DNA of 64,000 nucleotides. It comes from Prunus persica (Eukaryota; Streptophyta; Magnoliopsida; Rosales; Rosaceae). Below the pieces are notes generated by a model. That model made no database searches. It had not been told where the DNA came from and saw nothing but the letters and a program-made list of their open reading frames with translations. Of this stretch, positions 41,838 through 52,915 are shown piece by piece (the first letter of the stretch is position 1; the number at the start of each line of letters is the position of its first letter). The stretch spans positions 2,275,677 to 2,339,676 of the forward strand of contig NC_034011.1 of assembly GCF_000346465.2 (NCBI RefSeq), given 5' to 3'. The translations under genes and the position numbers were made by a program.

Positions 41838-44524
41838 AAAATTCCCTGTTTGGTCTTTCAGGATAGGCGATGTAGTAGACATTCATTTTAAGGAGACGAA
41901 CATTTGTGTGAAGCCCATATGATCCTTTATTTTTGTGGAGGATAAACATGTTTGGGTAGAGTCGTACTTGATGTGATGAGAATAATATCTTTTCTTACAA
42001 GGCTTTAGGTTTGAATGGCATCAAGTTGTGCAATTGCTTTTTATTTGGATTTAAGCAGCTACACCACCCTCAAAATTGACCCTGTTCTACCAAGCATTGG
42101 TTGCAAATAACATCAAGAAGTGAGTCAACAAATAAAAAGCATTAAACTTTGGTCTTTTTTTGTTTTTGGAATTTGAAATGCTGCAACTGTAATGGTTAAG
42201 GAATTTGGCAGGCCAGGTAACATTTTCTGTTGCCCATGTAATTGTGGATGGATTCAGAGAGTTTCTCATGGCCACACATTGCTTTCAAAGCCAAGGCCAA
42301 GAGTGGTGGTTGGTGACTGGTCTCTTTCATCTTCCATGATTATATTCACCTAGGTCGCAATCTTCAAAAATCAAGGGTTGCTTAAAACATCTCATCTTTT
42401 ATTAAAACATCACATCTTTGCCACGGGGAGTGGAAAATGACATTGAAGTTGCTTGTACTCAAAATAAAAATAAAAACATCACATCTTTAAAGTTGAGTTG
42501 TTTTCTTTTTTGGTTTTTCTGCAGTTCTTTTTTTGGGGGTGGGGGGTAGATTTTACTTATGGCTATGAATGCTATTATTGACTCAGTAGCCTTTATACAA
42601 ACCTATTAAATGGTATACGTCTCTACTACCATTATATGACACTTCCAGAGGTTCTGCTCATTGCATTCAAATTATAATGCCCCACTGTTTTCTGGTGTTG
42701 ATCTTAGTCAGACTCTATTATGGATTCCATGTGGTCCAACAAATACCACCAACAATCCCAGACAATTTTACACCCAAAAAACTTCCCTAAGAACTTTAAG
42801 AGTCGCTGCCTTTTGCAAGAGTGACAAGAGAAGGACCAACTTTTGCCAACTGTTGGGCATATTTTGATGTTCAACAGTTGATATAATAGTTGGTGGGTGA
42901 TATGAAGAGATAAACGGTATTGGCCAAAACAGTGCAGCTTTTATCAAAACTATGGACATCTTTCTTGCTAAAGTATGCTTTTCTTCTTGTTCAGAGCATG
43001 CTGTTGTTGTTTTTAGCTGGTCATGAAGTAAATGAGTCTGTTAATTTCACTGCCACATGTAAAGCTCTCATCACTCCTGCATGGATGGATGGGTAGGTCC
43101 CGAGTTCCAGTTTCCAAGTTCCAACAACAAGAAGAGGAAAGAAAATGTTGGGCTTCAGATGCTGGGATAAAAAGACAACAACAGAGAAGGCACGGGACAG
43201 ATCGGGAGACTTTGGAAAAGCCCAAAGGAGAGAGAAAATTTTTAAAAGAAGCAAAAATGGACAAAATTGCCCTTATTTATTTTTTGATTTCCTAAGAAAT
43301 CCTTTACATTTGCATGTCTTTGGTTTGAAAGTTGAGAGGTTATTCCGTCTTTTTTGAAAAAGCTTTGGCTTTTTCCAAAAGTGAAAGTTTTTTTATGGGT
43401 AAAACCTAAATTTACTTTTACTTTTTAGGGAGACTTTGGAAAAGCCCAAAGGAGAGAGAATTTTTAAAAGAAGCAAAAATGGACAAAATTGCCCTTATTT
43501 ATTTTTTGATTTCCTAAGAAATCCTTTACATTTGCATGTCTTTGGTTTGAAAGTTGAGAGGTTATTCCGTCTTTTTTGAAAAAGCTTTGGCTTTTTCCAA
43601 AAGTGAAAGTTTTTTTATGGGTAAAACCTAAATTTACTTTTTATTTATGTTCAATTTCATAGAGACGGATTAGCGACTCACTATTAACAACATCAATGTT
43701 GTCTTTAACTTAATCACCTATAAAGTCCAATAAATATGAGATTTTATCACAAAAGGTTTCAGTGATATTAATAGTAGAACTATTCATTTTATGTTTTATT
43801 TTATTTAGTCAAGTTTCGGATATAAGACTTATATTCTTCAATAATTTAGATCCTGTTTTGTTTATACCATATTTGACTAGCCAACCAAAAAATGACATGT
43901 GGAACTGGGGACTCACAATGGACCTACTAAATCTAGGCAATCTATTTCGTCCCATGAAATACCATCGGCAGGTTATGAGCCCTCGACAGCCTAGCCTACT
44001 GATCATGGCTGAAAATCACGCTTCATTGGAGATTTCTCACAAGGACACGTGACGCCTCGTCAGGTGATGCCTATAGTCTCACATCGAAATCTCACCCAAG
44101 ATGCACATCTTCCAAAATCTATAAAAAGAGACACAAGTCCCCAAAGCAAGGTAATTGTGACATTCGATTAATTAGCCATAACTTTGTCCAAATCACTATT
44201 TACTTTGTACTTGTTACTAACTTAAGCATCAAAGAGCCTTCTTTGTTTCATAGCCTATCCATCTTGCCAAAAAGTGTCTGACCATTTTTTAGCATCAACA
44301 TGTTTTAATTTGTGTTTTGGATTGAAACTTCATGTCATGTACCTTCTAGTTACATGAATGAGATTGGTGAAAGGTAAATCCCATTTTTTTGATTCCCCTA
44401 GTAACAAGAAGAGAAAAAAATTGCCATAACTGCTGTTTTTTTTTTCTGGTTTCATTATGAGGCTAGAAGTACACAGCAAGGAACATTTTCTGTGCAATTT
44501 TCCTTCTTTGTTTGTCATGATTGG
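41838..44524. other. Intergenic: AlaAT 3' end, repeats, remorin 3' UTR
   Basis: About 180 bases of likely AlaAT 3' UTR, then AT-rich DNA. A 224-bp tandem duplication lies at 43204-43641. 43655-43800 resembles 19985-20165. 43870-44160 has an LTR-promoter look (ATCTATAAAAAGAGACAC) but no paired copy. Bases next to 44525 are remorin 3' UTR. No gene seen. Confidence 0.5.
43204..43641. repeat. Recent 224-bp tandem duplication
   Basis: Unit 1 (43204-43427) and unit 2 (43428-43641) both begin GGGAGACTTTGGAAAAGCCC and run through ACATTTGCATGTCTTTGGTT to AAACCTAAATTTACTTTT. I see only a one- or two-base indel between them, so the duplication is recent or conserved by conversion. Each unit has an internal inverted stretch, AAAAAGCTTTGGCTTTTTCC. 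Confidence 0.92.
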
Positions 44525-47481
44525 TTAATGGGTATTGCAAGGGAAGCAGCCGCAAGAAATGTGGCCAGAAAAATGTGGGTTATGCCTATTTATCATCTTC
44601 TGTGCATTGTTTGTGGCCTTGTTAATTTGTTCAGAGTGTTGCTGCCTTGCTGTTGCTCTCCATTCCTCAGCTTTTCTATGCACAATTGCCATCCTCTTCA
44701 TCAACTTATCCTCCAGGTTTGATCTCATCTTCTGTATTTTCACCTAAAACCCCAAAAGAACAAATAAATAAACAAACGTGTATCTGCCAAACTACAAAAG
44801 CATGCATGTTGGTAACTCCATTTGGCTTTACAAAAGAAATTTCAAGTGAAAAGAAGAGCGGAAAACACCAAAATAGTGCTCTTTTCATCAACCACTAATT
44901 TATTCAGAAAGAACAAAAAACCAAGCTTCCAAGCATGACTGGTATCCAACTCAATTAAATACTCCAGTTCCCCATGGATTTCTAAATGCTGCTACTTCAC
45001 ATGGGATTGCTAGTATTAAAATGTGAGGATGAAGACTTCTAGCTTTCTCTCTAATTTCTGTGAGAGTTTGGTATGTAGAAAATTATATAATATTAGGCAA
45101 GACACTTCAATAGAGGTGGTCCAGTCTAGAAAACAAAAGGAGAATGGTGTCCAAGAGTGACGGGTGGCTCAAGGAGGAAGACAACAATAAGCTCCATCAA
45201 GCATTCCAACCAGAACCAATAAAATACAGTTTGCTAGCACTTGCGGTTTGACAATGCAGCCACTTAGTTTCCTGCTCTAAATATTTTAACACAGCAAATA
45301 AGATGAGATGTCTTCAGCAAAATATATCACACTAAAGTTTTTGATGACATAACAGCAAATGTGCAATATGAATTGAAATCAAGAGACTGATAATCTTCTA
45401 TGTTGATTGCTAAGTCATGGCGGTTCAGGCTTATGTCTCATGTTTGTAAAAAAGAGAGTATAAATCTCATGTTTATGTACTTGCATTTCCATTGCCATGC
45501 AAAACCAATAATTGGATAAAGAACAAAAACCTGCTGGGATAAGAGCCCACCATGGAAAAAAGAAACGATGACAAAAGTACCTCAAGCTTTCTTGACTGAG
45601 CTTCTGCTTTTGCACTTTGGAGGTTGACCCAGGCTTGGATTTTGGCTTCTTCTCTCTGATACCTGCACATTCAAAATGCATTTAAAACCAAATCTATCAT
45701 TTCAAACAATATGTGGTCAAACTTAGTAATCCAATTACCTAAGGCAGCATTTGTTGTTTTCATCCTCTTCCCAGGCAGCAGCTCTAGATTCAGAAATACT
45801 TTCTCGGCATGGATGGCTTGTTTCGAAATGTCTCAAGCTCTTTGATATTTCCACTTCCTCCTCTTCCCTTGAGTTCCAATTCGATGCAGTTGAATCATAT
45901 TGTGTCCCAAGGCACTCCTGCAACTGGGCAATGTCAATGGTGTTATTAGTGCTGCTAGAGTACCCCAAAGCCAATGGCCCTGACCGATTTGCAGGCGTAT
46001 TATGGCGCGCGGGCGACGAGCACTTGAATGGTGTGTGGCACCTTGAAGTTGTTGAACTGCCAAGAGGCGTCATCTCTGTCCCAACATCTCGATGTTGTAG
46101 ATGATGAACCTCTTCTGTGCCTGCATCTTTCATGGTTTCACAAGCTGAGTTTTTGAATAGAAAGCCTTCTTTGGTTGGCTCTAAGTACCTGGAATTGGGC
46201 AAAACTGGTTCTATATCGTCCACAAACTTATCTACACAAACAAAACTCAAATTTCAGTTGTTGAAAACAAAACTCAGTTCATAGGTATCATGTTATCTTG
46301 GAATTGCAAGTCTAGCTCCAACTTGAAAAATATTTTGGGTTATAATTAAATTGATCCAATTCCAATGTAACAGTAAATGTTTCAGCTAAAAGGTCTAAGG
46401 ACAGGTTTCTTGCATAAAGAGATGCAGAGTAAAAAGATAGTGAGCCTTTATTAATAAACTAGTACCATGTTTGTGTTTCCCAGTGTTTGAAAGATACACA
46501 GCAAACGAATACATGCAAAATTGGAAACTAGATTCTACATTGTTTAATACAATCAGGGACCATAATCAGACAGTAGAGGAAAAACTGAAAATATAATCAA
46601 GTTTTAAAGAAAAAAAAAAGAGGGGAAGATGATAGTGGCACAACAAGGGGGCAACGGGATACATAAAGCAAACAGGTCAGGGTTCCACTAAAGAATAAAG
46701 TTCAAATAAAGATTTTACCTTTTAGAAGTACATCAGTTGAGGTTGAGACCCCATTGAAAGCTTTGCCAGAGTTATGATTGTTCAAAGAGGCACAGCGTTG
46801 AAAGCTTGAGACTGTCTTTGACACTTTTTCCTCTGCGACCCTTGTTTTTTCAGCAAACACCTCCATTTGTTGCTTAAAGTTGTCACCTTGGTTGGCATTA
46901 ACAATCTTAGTGGAGTCTGCTGATGGCTTTATGGTGTGAGCAGGAGAGTCATGGCAAGAGGTACTGATGAGCCACTTCTCTGCATCATCCCATTTTGAAG
47001 GAAAGCTCTTTCTTGCAAAATTCCCAACACTGAAGCTGAAAACAGGTCTTCCAGGTGTAGGAGGAGCTTCCAATCTCCTCTGTGTGACAGAGCTCATTCC
47101 CTCCCTCCTCTGAGCTGAAGTGTCAAGAAAACCTCTGTTGCCTTCTGAGCTGGCATTGCTTGGTACTGGGAATGACTTGACAAACTCAGAGGTCTCTTTG
47201 AGATTAAGCTTGCACAGAGGGTCAGGGAAGGTGTCTGCATATGGGTTGGTTTTACTTTTCCCGTAGAAGCTTGTACTGCCCTCTAATGGCGGTTCCTGAA
47301 TCACAAACACCCAAAACAACAAGAAAGAATAGAAAACAACAAAGACTAATTAAAACCCATTTGAGCAAACAAAAAACAAAACCAAAGAGCAAAAGAACAG
47401 AAAAACCAAATGTGTTATCTTTACCCCACTACATGAGATAAAAGATGGAGCTTGAAAGCATCTGGGGCTTGTGAGATCCAT
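44525..47481 (-). CDS. Remorin family protein with long N-terminal region, five exons
   Basis: Exons 47481..47425, 47295..46719, 46231..45739, 45662..45581 and 44731..44525 join in frame into 471 residues. The last 120 residues are the Remorin_C domain: AAAWEEDE, then REEAKIQAWVNLQSAKAEAQ, SRKLEKMRSNLEDKLMKRM and RKAEEWRATARQQHSEQI, a predicted coiled coil, ending in HFSGHISCGCFPCNTH. The terminal cysteines fit the S-acylated RemCA anchor that holds remorins on the cytosolic face of the plasma membrane in nanodomains. The 340-residue N-terminal region is Ser/Thr-rich and mostly disordered, with GRPVFSFSVGNFARKSFPSKW and GTEMTPLGSSTTSRCHTP as likely conserved patches. This layout fits the long, group 6-like remorins. 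The specific role is unknown. It is convergent with AlaAT. Confidence 0.93.
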
Positions 47482-48288
47482 GGAGGCTTGTGGGTATGGA
47501 TGGTTCTCTTTGTAGAGTCGCTAACTTTTAGTATCTTGGACAAGTGCTTTGCCTATCTCCACCATTCGGGTATAAAACTGTTTACTTTTGTCATACGAAA
47601 ATGACTGAGAGCAAAAGTTGCAGCAGAGAAATAGCTTCAGCAAAACAAAAAAGCATTGACTGCTTGCAAGTTGCGAAAATGGTCTACTAAAAAGTACTGT
47701 TAGAAAAATTGAGTCACATGGGGTTAGCCAGCAAGCAAAGCTTAGCTCTCTCTTCAAAATTTAGACTTACTCTAAACTACAGTGACATTTAGTCGTACTT
47801 GTACAGAAGCAGACTAGGAAGTGGACGAAAGAGTACCTCATAAAAAGAAGAGGGAGCTTTGGGAGCAGTGGACAAACCCACTCATGAGTCCCAAGCGTGA
47901 GCAGAGAGAGTTGGCTAATATATTGATTGTTTATTTCTTTTGTTTTCTTTTTGGGAAGCTTCGTTTGGTTTTTGTTGAACCCCTCTCTCTAGGTGTGCCC
48001 TTTTACAGCTTTTGCAATTTACAGGCCCTAATGGATTTTGGTGTCTCATTCCAGGTAACTAGATCGCACTAGATTTGTCTGTCTTGGCCTATAAAGGCCG
48101 CTGGGCCTTCAATCCAAGTGTAAGAGCGATGTAAAGTCAAGTCAATGACAATTTGGTGGGTATCAAGAACTTGTATTGGGGACATTGTAAGGACTTTTGG
48201 TTGGTTGCAAGAAGTGGAACACCTAGAACACATTATACATTTGGCTAATTTCAAGAAATACACACAATTCATGTTCTCTATAATGTGG
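47482..48288. other. Remorin 5' region and promoter
   Basis: Probable leader and promoter of the minus-strand remorin gene. No other gene is supported. Confidence 0.45.
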
Positions 48289-48657
48289 GAGCATCTACAA
48301 CAGAATTGCTATACTCTTATTTTTAGCCATTTTAGCTAAAATGAGCGCAAAACGCAGCTCCAACAGACTTGCTATTTGGCTCACTACTTGGAGAACTCCC
48401 TATTTGAGTTTGGAGAGAGAAATTGAGGGCTCCATTTCTTCCTCTTATCTCTCTCTAGGCACACAACCCTCTCTCACATCTTACTTTTTGATTTTTTTTA
48501 ATGAATTTTTAATTTGGAGAGGAGCACAGAGAAATAATAAAACATTAGAAATTAGCCAAAGTAGAGAACACTGCTAAAGGAAACTATTTTTAAGTAGTTT
48601 GTTATAATGGCTTTCTAACTATTTTACCTAAATTTAGAGACTCTTGTGGAGATGCTC
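48289..48657. mobile_element. MITE with GAGCATCTMCAACAG-type ends
   Basis: The left end GAGCATCTACAACAGA...TTTTAGCCATTTTAGCT pairs with the complement of the right end (GAGCATCTCCACAAGAG...GTAAAATAGTTAGAAAGCCA). The element is 369 bp. The interior is a CT-rich stretch without a reading frame. No target duplication is clear. GAGCATCTCCAACAG ends are very common among plant MITEs. Confidence 0.65.
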
Positions 48658-49229
48658 GTATCTTAGTGTTAACAATCTCTATTATTGCAATTTGTCTTAG
48701 TGGAACACTTAGTGATTGTAATGTATATGTTGTTAAGTTATCTTTAATACAAATATGGGAAAAAAAGATTCATTTCACTATCACTAAATTGATAATATGA
48801 GCCTTAATACGAGAGATTGATGTTTGACATCAATGTGAGATTGATAGTTAAGAACTATCAAAATCTGAATTGGTACCAAGTCCAGGTTCTAGGAAAAAGT
48901 TTGTCATTAGACTATTATCTTCTAGAAAAGAAAAGAAAAGATAAGTGTAATATACACTTGCATAAAGAGGAACAAAATGATTGCTAAAAGTCAATTGAAG
49001 ATCCAATTAGGGAACTTCATCATACTCGGATCAAGCTTGTAGTGGGACCATACTTTTTTATACCAATTATATTGGGAGAGTGGGGAAATTTCTCACACAC
49101 ACTACCAAGATGCCAAATGAGTTCGAACCTAATACCACTTACCTACCAATCAAAGTTCTTTTTCACTAAGATAGATGATGTTGACACAGTGGGACCATAC
49201 CTAATTTTTTCTGTAGTAAATATCTCTTA
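48658..49229. other. Gene-free AT-rich stretch
   Basis: I see nothing supportable here. Confidence 0.4.
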
Positions 49230-49493
49230 AAAACACATGTAATTGTGTGCAAGTTAAGTTTTAAAGAATTGTATGATATATGTATTACACTTTGCTAGAG
49301 TCGTAGTGGTATACTTGCTATAATATAATTAGAGGTTCTTGTTAGTTTTGCTTTATGATTATAACATACTACTTATATACTAATTCATGATTTGGCCAAT
49401 TCGTTTAATAAAGAGTCATGTTTGCTCCATATGTATGTGTATACATAAGAAATTAAAATTTTAAATCATTTCTCATTGGAGAGATACAAAATG

Positions 49494-49670
49494 ATTGTAG
49501 TTTTTTTTTTAATATATTTTTTTATACATGCAATATTGAGACAGGGGGAATTTCTCTCTCTCTCTCTCTCTCTCTCCTTCAATATGTCACATGGGTTCAA
49601 ACCTGAGACCGTTGATCTACAAGTTAAGACTCTTTTCTGCTAGGCTAGACTTTGTTGACCACAATTGTAG
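49494..49670 (-). mobile_element. SINE with target duplication
   Basis: The element runs 49501-49663 on the minus strand. It starts TGTGGTCAACAAAGTCTAGC, has an A box (TAGCCTAGCAG) and a B box (GGTTTGAACCC) at tRNA-like spacing, carries a (GA)n tract, and ends in a poly-A tract (poly-T at 49501-49510 on the plus strand). It is flanked by ATTGTAG on both sides (49494-49500, 49664-49670). The duplicate segment at about 56260 has the uninterrupted empty site, which confirms both ends. Confidence 0.8.
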
Positions 49671-50361
49671 CTTTATGTATAGTTGACGGGGTATCACACT
49701 TCATTTGTTCCATTAAAAACAAAAGAATAACATGAAAAAAAGGGTCATATATATTTACATACATATGTAGAGTTTTCTTCATAATGACATTTAGAATTTT
49801 TAAAAGTATACAAGATTTTATTAAGCATCATCTTTGATTTTTCTCATGTACAATGAGTAAGTAAGGAAATATTTTTTTAATAATTAGATAAGAAATTTAT
49901 GTTACTTTGAAAGATAAGGTAAGTGTTTAGTGATTTAAGTAAAACATGTGGGAGCGAAGTAAAGAAGAAAGGGGTGCATGATGGAGTTAAAACACTTTAA
50001 TCTTATTTATGGCTCTCTAATTTAGTTTAAACACTTCAATCTTATTTAAGGACATGAATGGAAGATGGCGACATTGGAGAGAATGCATTCTCTATTTGGA
50101 TTTTAGATGTTATATGATGAGAAAGACGACGTGAGTATCATTGACTTTTGCATAAAGAGACCATGTCAGAGAATATGTTAGGGATAAATAAATAAACTAA
50201 CACAAAGTCGGCAAACCCTTCTTCTTTTTTTTTTCTTTAAAAAAAAAAGAAATAAAAGAAATAAAAAAAAGAAAAGAAATGGATTCACCTAACAACAACA
50301 GATGAAGTAGGCAGAAATCGAAGTGTGTCATTGTTTCTAAGAAGTGCATTTGGTTGGTCCA

Positions 50362-50775
50362 TTACGAAATCGAAGTATGTCTTTTTGTTATGTAAAAAGT
50401 CATTAAATATGCTAATCGAAGTAGGTAATCTGTTTGGTTATAATTTTGAAGTTCTCTTATTCTTCTAATGCGAAGACAATTTTTACAATTCTCGTATGAA
50501 ATGTCCCGAGTGCATTCAAGCAAACTAGAAATGCATATCTTCTTTGATAATCTTTTGTTTCCAACAACATACATCTGCTCAGGAGCAATTTCTGACCTTA
50601 ATTGGTTCAATAATTGATCAAAGCTATTTTGAACCAACATGGAATCATTAACCATTTCAAAATGTTTATATATATATTTGGACTCATTCTCAAAAACTGA
50701 CCATATGCAAGTCAAGTCATAGAAATTTGGATGGACATAATAGAAATGACATAGTGGATCAACATCAAAACACAA
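50362..50775 (-). pseudogene. DUF26 (Gnk2/stress-antifungal) domain relic
   Basis: The minus-strand frame reads like the middle of a cysteine-rich receptor-like kinase ectodomain. It contains FDQLLNQLRSEIAPEQMY, then SSLLECTRDISYENCKNCL, which fits the DUF26 pattern (..QCTPDLS..DC..CL). After the CxxCL the pattern is lost and no CC...GG...C follows, no signal peptide or kinase domain is nearby, and I see no start context. It is probably a broken fragment. DUF26 domains bind carbohydrate in known members. Confidence 0.55.
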
Positions 50776-50960
50776 AGTCCATGATTACACATGAATATTG
50801 TCATGTTCTCATTGAAGGTAAGTTCTCATTAAAAAGTCACATATTCCGTCTAACAAGAAAAATTTACCTACAGCCGTTCTATGAAACGGATGTTTCACAC
50901 TTGTTTGATATTTCAATTTTGGTTCAAACAAGAAGTTGGCTAGTTTTTTCTCCATATGTC

Positions 50961-51915
50961 ATAATATATGAATTGTAAGTAAACCAAACGTTAATTTGAT
51001 TAGGAGCCATGTGGTTGGACCACGAAAATACACAAACCCTCGTCTTAAAGGAATTAGCGATTGTAATGTATATGATATTAAGTTTATCTTTTTTTTTTAA
51101 AAGAATAAAAAAATTATTAGTCTAAATTAATCTAATTTACGGGAAGAGTGATTCCAACTTGGGTGCAAGAGAATGAACTCACTGTCCTTACCAACTTATC
51201 TAACCCAAATATGCGATATTAATTCATTTTTAATTGAAATGTGAAAGACACATTTTCATTTATAATATCGCTAAATTGAGGATATGAGAATTAAATAGGG
51301 AGCTTTAGTAATATACCTAAAATAGGAGATGAAATTATAAATAAAAAAATCCACATGGAATGCACTTTAAAAACATACCCAAAAATTATTTACTACATAA
51401 GAAATAAGTGTTGAAGTTCATATAAATTAAATGACTGCCACTCATTAACTTAAAACAAACCACACACCAAAAACTATTAAAAAAAATAAAAAACCCAAAA
51501 CAAGCCCAGCAAGCCTGAAGTACATTGTTAATACCATGTCATAGAAGTACATTATTAATACCATTTCATACAAAAAATAAATAAATAAAAACCCAAAAAA
51601 GCCCAGCAAGACATCTGATATCCTTTGCAGAAACCAACTCCAATTGAGGACACTGTTAATACTATATCATAGAACTATCTTCCTAGTAAAAATCACATTC
51701 TGCATATCATAAACTTCAAGTGCACAGCTATATATAGAGCATGCCTTGTTATTGAAAATATGTAAATACTACGTCATAGAATTACACTATTAATACTATA
51801 TATGTCATAGAAATCAACTCAGTTGCAGGGTATGAACAGTATAACAACTGTTCATAAAATTTAGTGGAAGTTAACAACAGTTCATACCACTTACAAATAA
51901 CAAATTGTATACTGC
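50961..51915. other. Gene-free AT-rich stretch
   Basis: 51130-51215 is a scrap of the dispersed repeat also seen at 18085-18180. Short direct repeats (ACATTGTTAATACCATGTCATA, ACATTATTAATACCATTTCATA) recur near 51520-51570. No gene. Confidence 0.45.
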
Positions 51916-52063
51916 AAATCAACTTACCAACTTTGGTCATTCCACTATCAATAATAGTCAAGGTATTGTTGTTTTTGTTGGGGATGAAGTGGATGAAGAG
52001 ATTTGGCTGACCATCAAGCTTGCTCTTGTCAGTCAAACTCTCAAATCTAATCTTGTCAAGAGC
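51916..52063 (-). pseudogene. HSP90 N-terminal exon fragment
   Basis: Directly after an acceptor-like tttgtag, the minus strand encodes [19 protein letters not shown] followed by [20 protein letters not shown] and SGMTKVGKL. This is the start of the ATPase domain of cytosolic HSP90. The nucleotide-binding motif is damaged: the expected DSGIGMTK has lost Ile-Gly. After VGKL the homology stops. No other HSP90 exon is nearby. It is an isolated, non-functional fragment. Confidence 0.88.
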
Positions 52064-52276
52064 CTACAAACAGAGCATGACATAATGAGCCAAATGAAAT
52101 TTAATTTAAACAAAATCATTATCGAAAAAACTTATTCTCTACATAGCTTTTCCACATCAATTCAGCAAGAGATAGGAACACTAAAGAATTTTTATAAGAA
52201 ATTTGAAAAGCATGCATGAGACATAAATATTAAAAACAATCCTTCTTATATTCAACTTACAAACGTGTTAACACAT

Positions 52277-52478
52277 CTCTTTTAACAGTCTTGATCTCTT
52301 GGACTACATGGGTCCAAGAGATTTGTGGTCACTCACTGTTGGATGTAAATTCAACGGTTTACTCACTCTTGCACTCCTTTTAAGAAACTTTTTTTGAACA
52401 ATTGAATTAATATCCAACGGTGGGTGACCACAATCTCTTGGACTCCAATGGTCCAAAAGATCAGGACTGTCTCTTTTA
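52277..52478. mobile_element. hAT-like MITE, 186 bp
   Basis: The element spans 52285-52470. Left ACAGTCTTGATCTCTTGGAC and right, on the other strand, ACAGTCCTGATCTTTTGGAC form arms of about 70 bp that extend through AAGAGAT(T)TGTGGTCAC and CCGTTGGAT. It is flanked by the exact 8-bp repeat CTCTTTTA (52277-52284, 52471-52478). No coding capacity. Confidence 0.85.
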
Positions 52479-52528
52479 ATAGGCAAACAGAGATAGCAAA
52501 CTTCTGATAGTATGAGAAACTCAAATAC

Positions 52529-52630
52529 CCAATTGACATTCATTATCACTATCATTATCATTGAAAATGAAACAAATATCCAATTGACATTCATTATCAC
52601 TATCATTATCATTAAAAATGAAACAAATAC
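52529..52630. repeat. 51-bp tandem repeat, two copies
   Basis: CCAATTGACATTCATTATCA plus the following CTATCATTATCATT(G/A)AAAATGAAACAAATA occurs at 52529 and again at 52580 with one visible difference. Confidence 0.9.
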
Positions 52631-52915
52631 CCAAAGCACTAATCAAAACCCTAATGTGAAATCAAAACCAAGAAATCCATAAGTAGATGAGCTATAGTGT
52701 TTTTAAGCAAGAAGAGAACAACTAAATCAAAAACCCATAATATTCTCAAACTTTTAACTAAAAAACTAACGACGACTAAATAACAAAAAAATTAGTTTCC
52801 TTCCATATTGAAACGATCATAAACCACAACATAAAAGTTAACATATTCAGATCTCTAACCTAAGCCATACAAATTAAATTGTTGAATTTAAAACGTTCAC
52901 AAGCCAAACACAAAT

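Larger units (their letters stand above)
49230..50960. repeat. Segmental duplication, copy A
   Basis: Blocks at 49280-49480, 49670-49715 and 50730-50920 match, in the same order and orientation, 56065-56245, 56265-56310 and 58030-58225. Shared strings include AACTAATTCATGATT(T/C)GGCCAATT, ACTTTATGTATAGTTGA and TCCATGATTACAC. Copy A carries a SINE and a DUF26 relic. Copy B instead carries a foldback element. Confidence 0.75.

Noticed and set aside
43870..44160. Possible solo LTR with a TATA-like promoter
   Set aside because: No matching second copy, target duplication or TG..CA ends could be fixed in this window.
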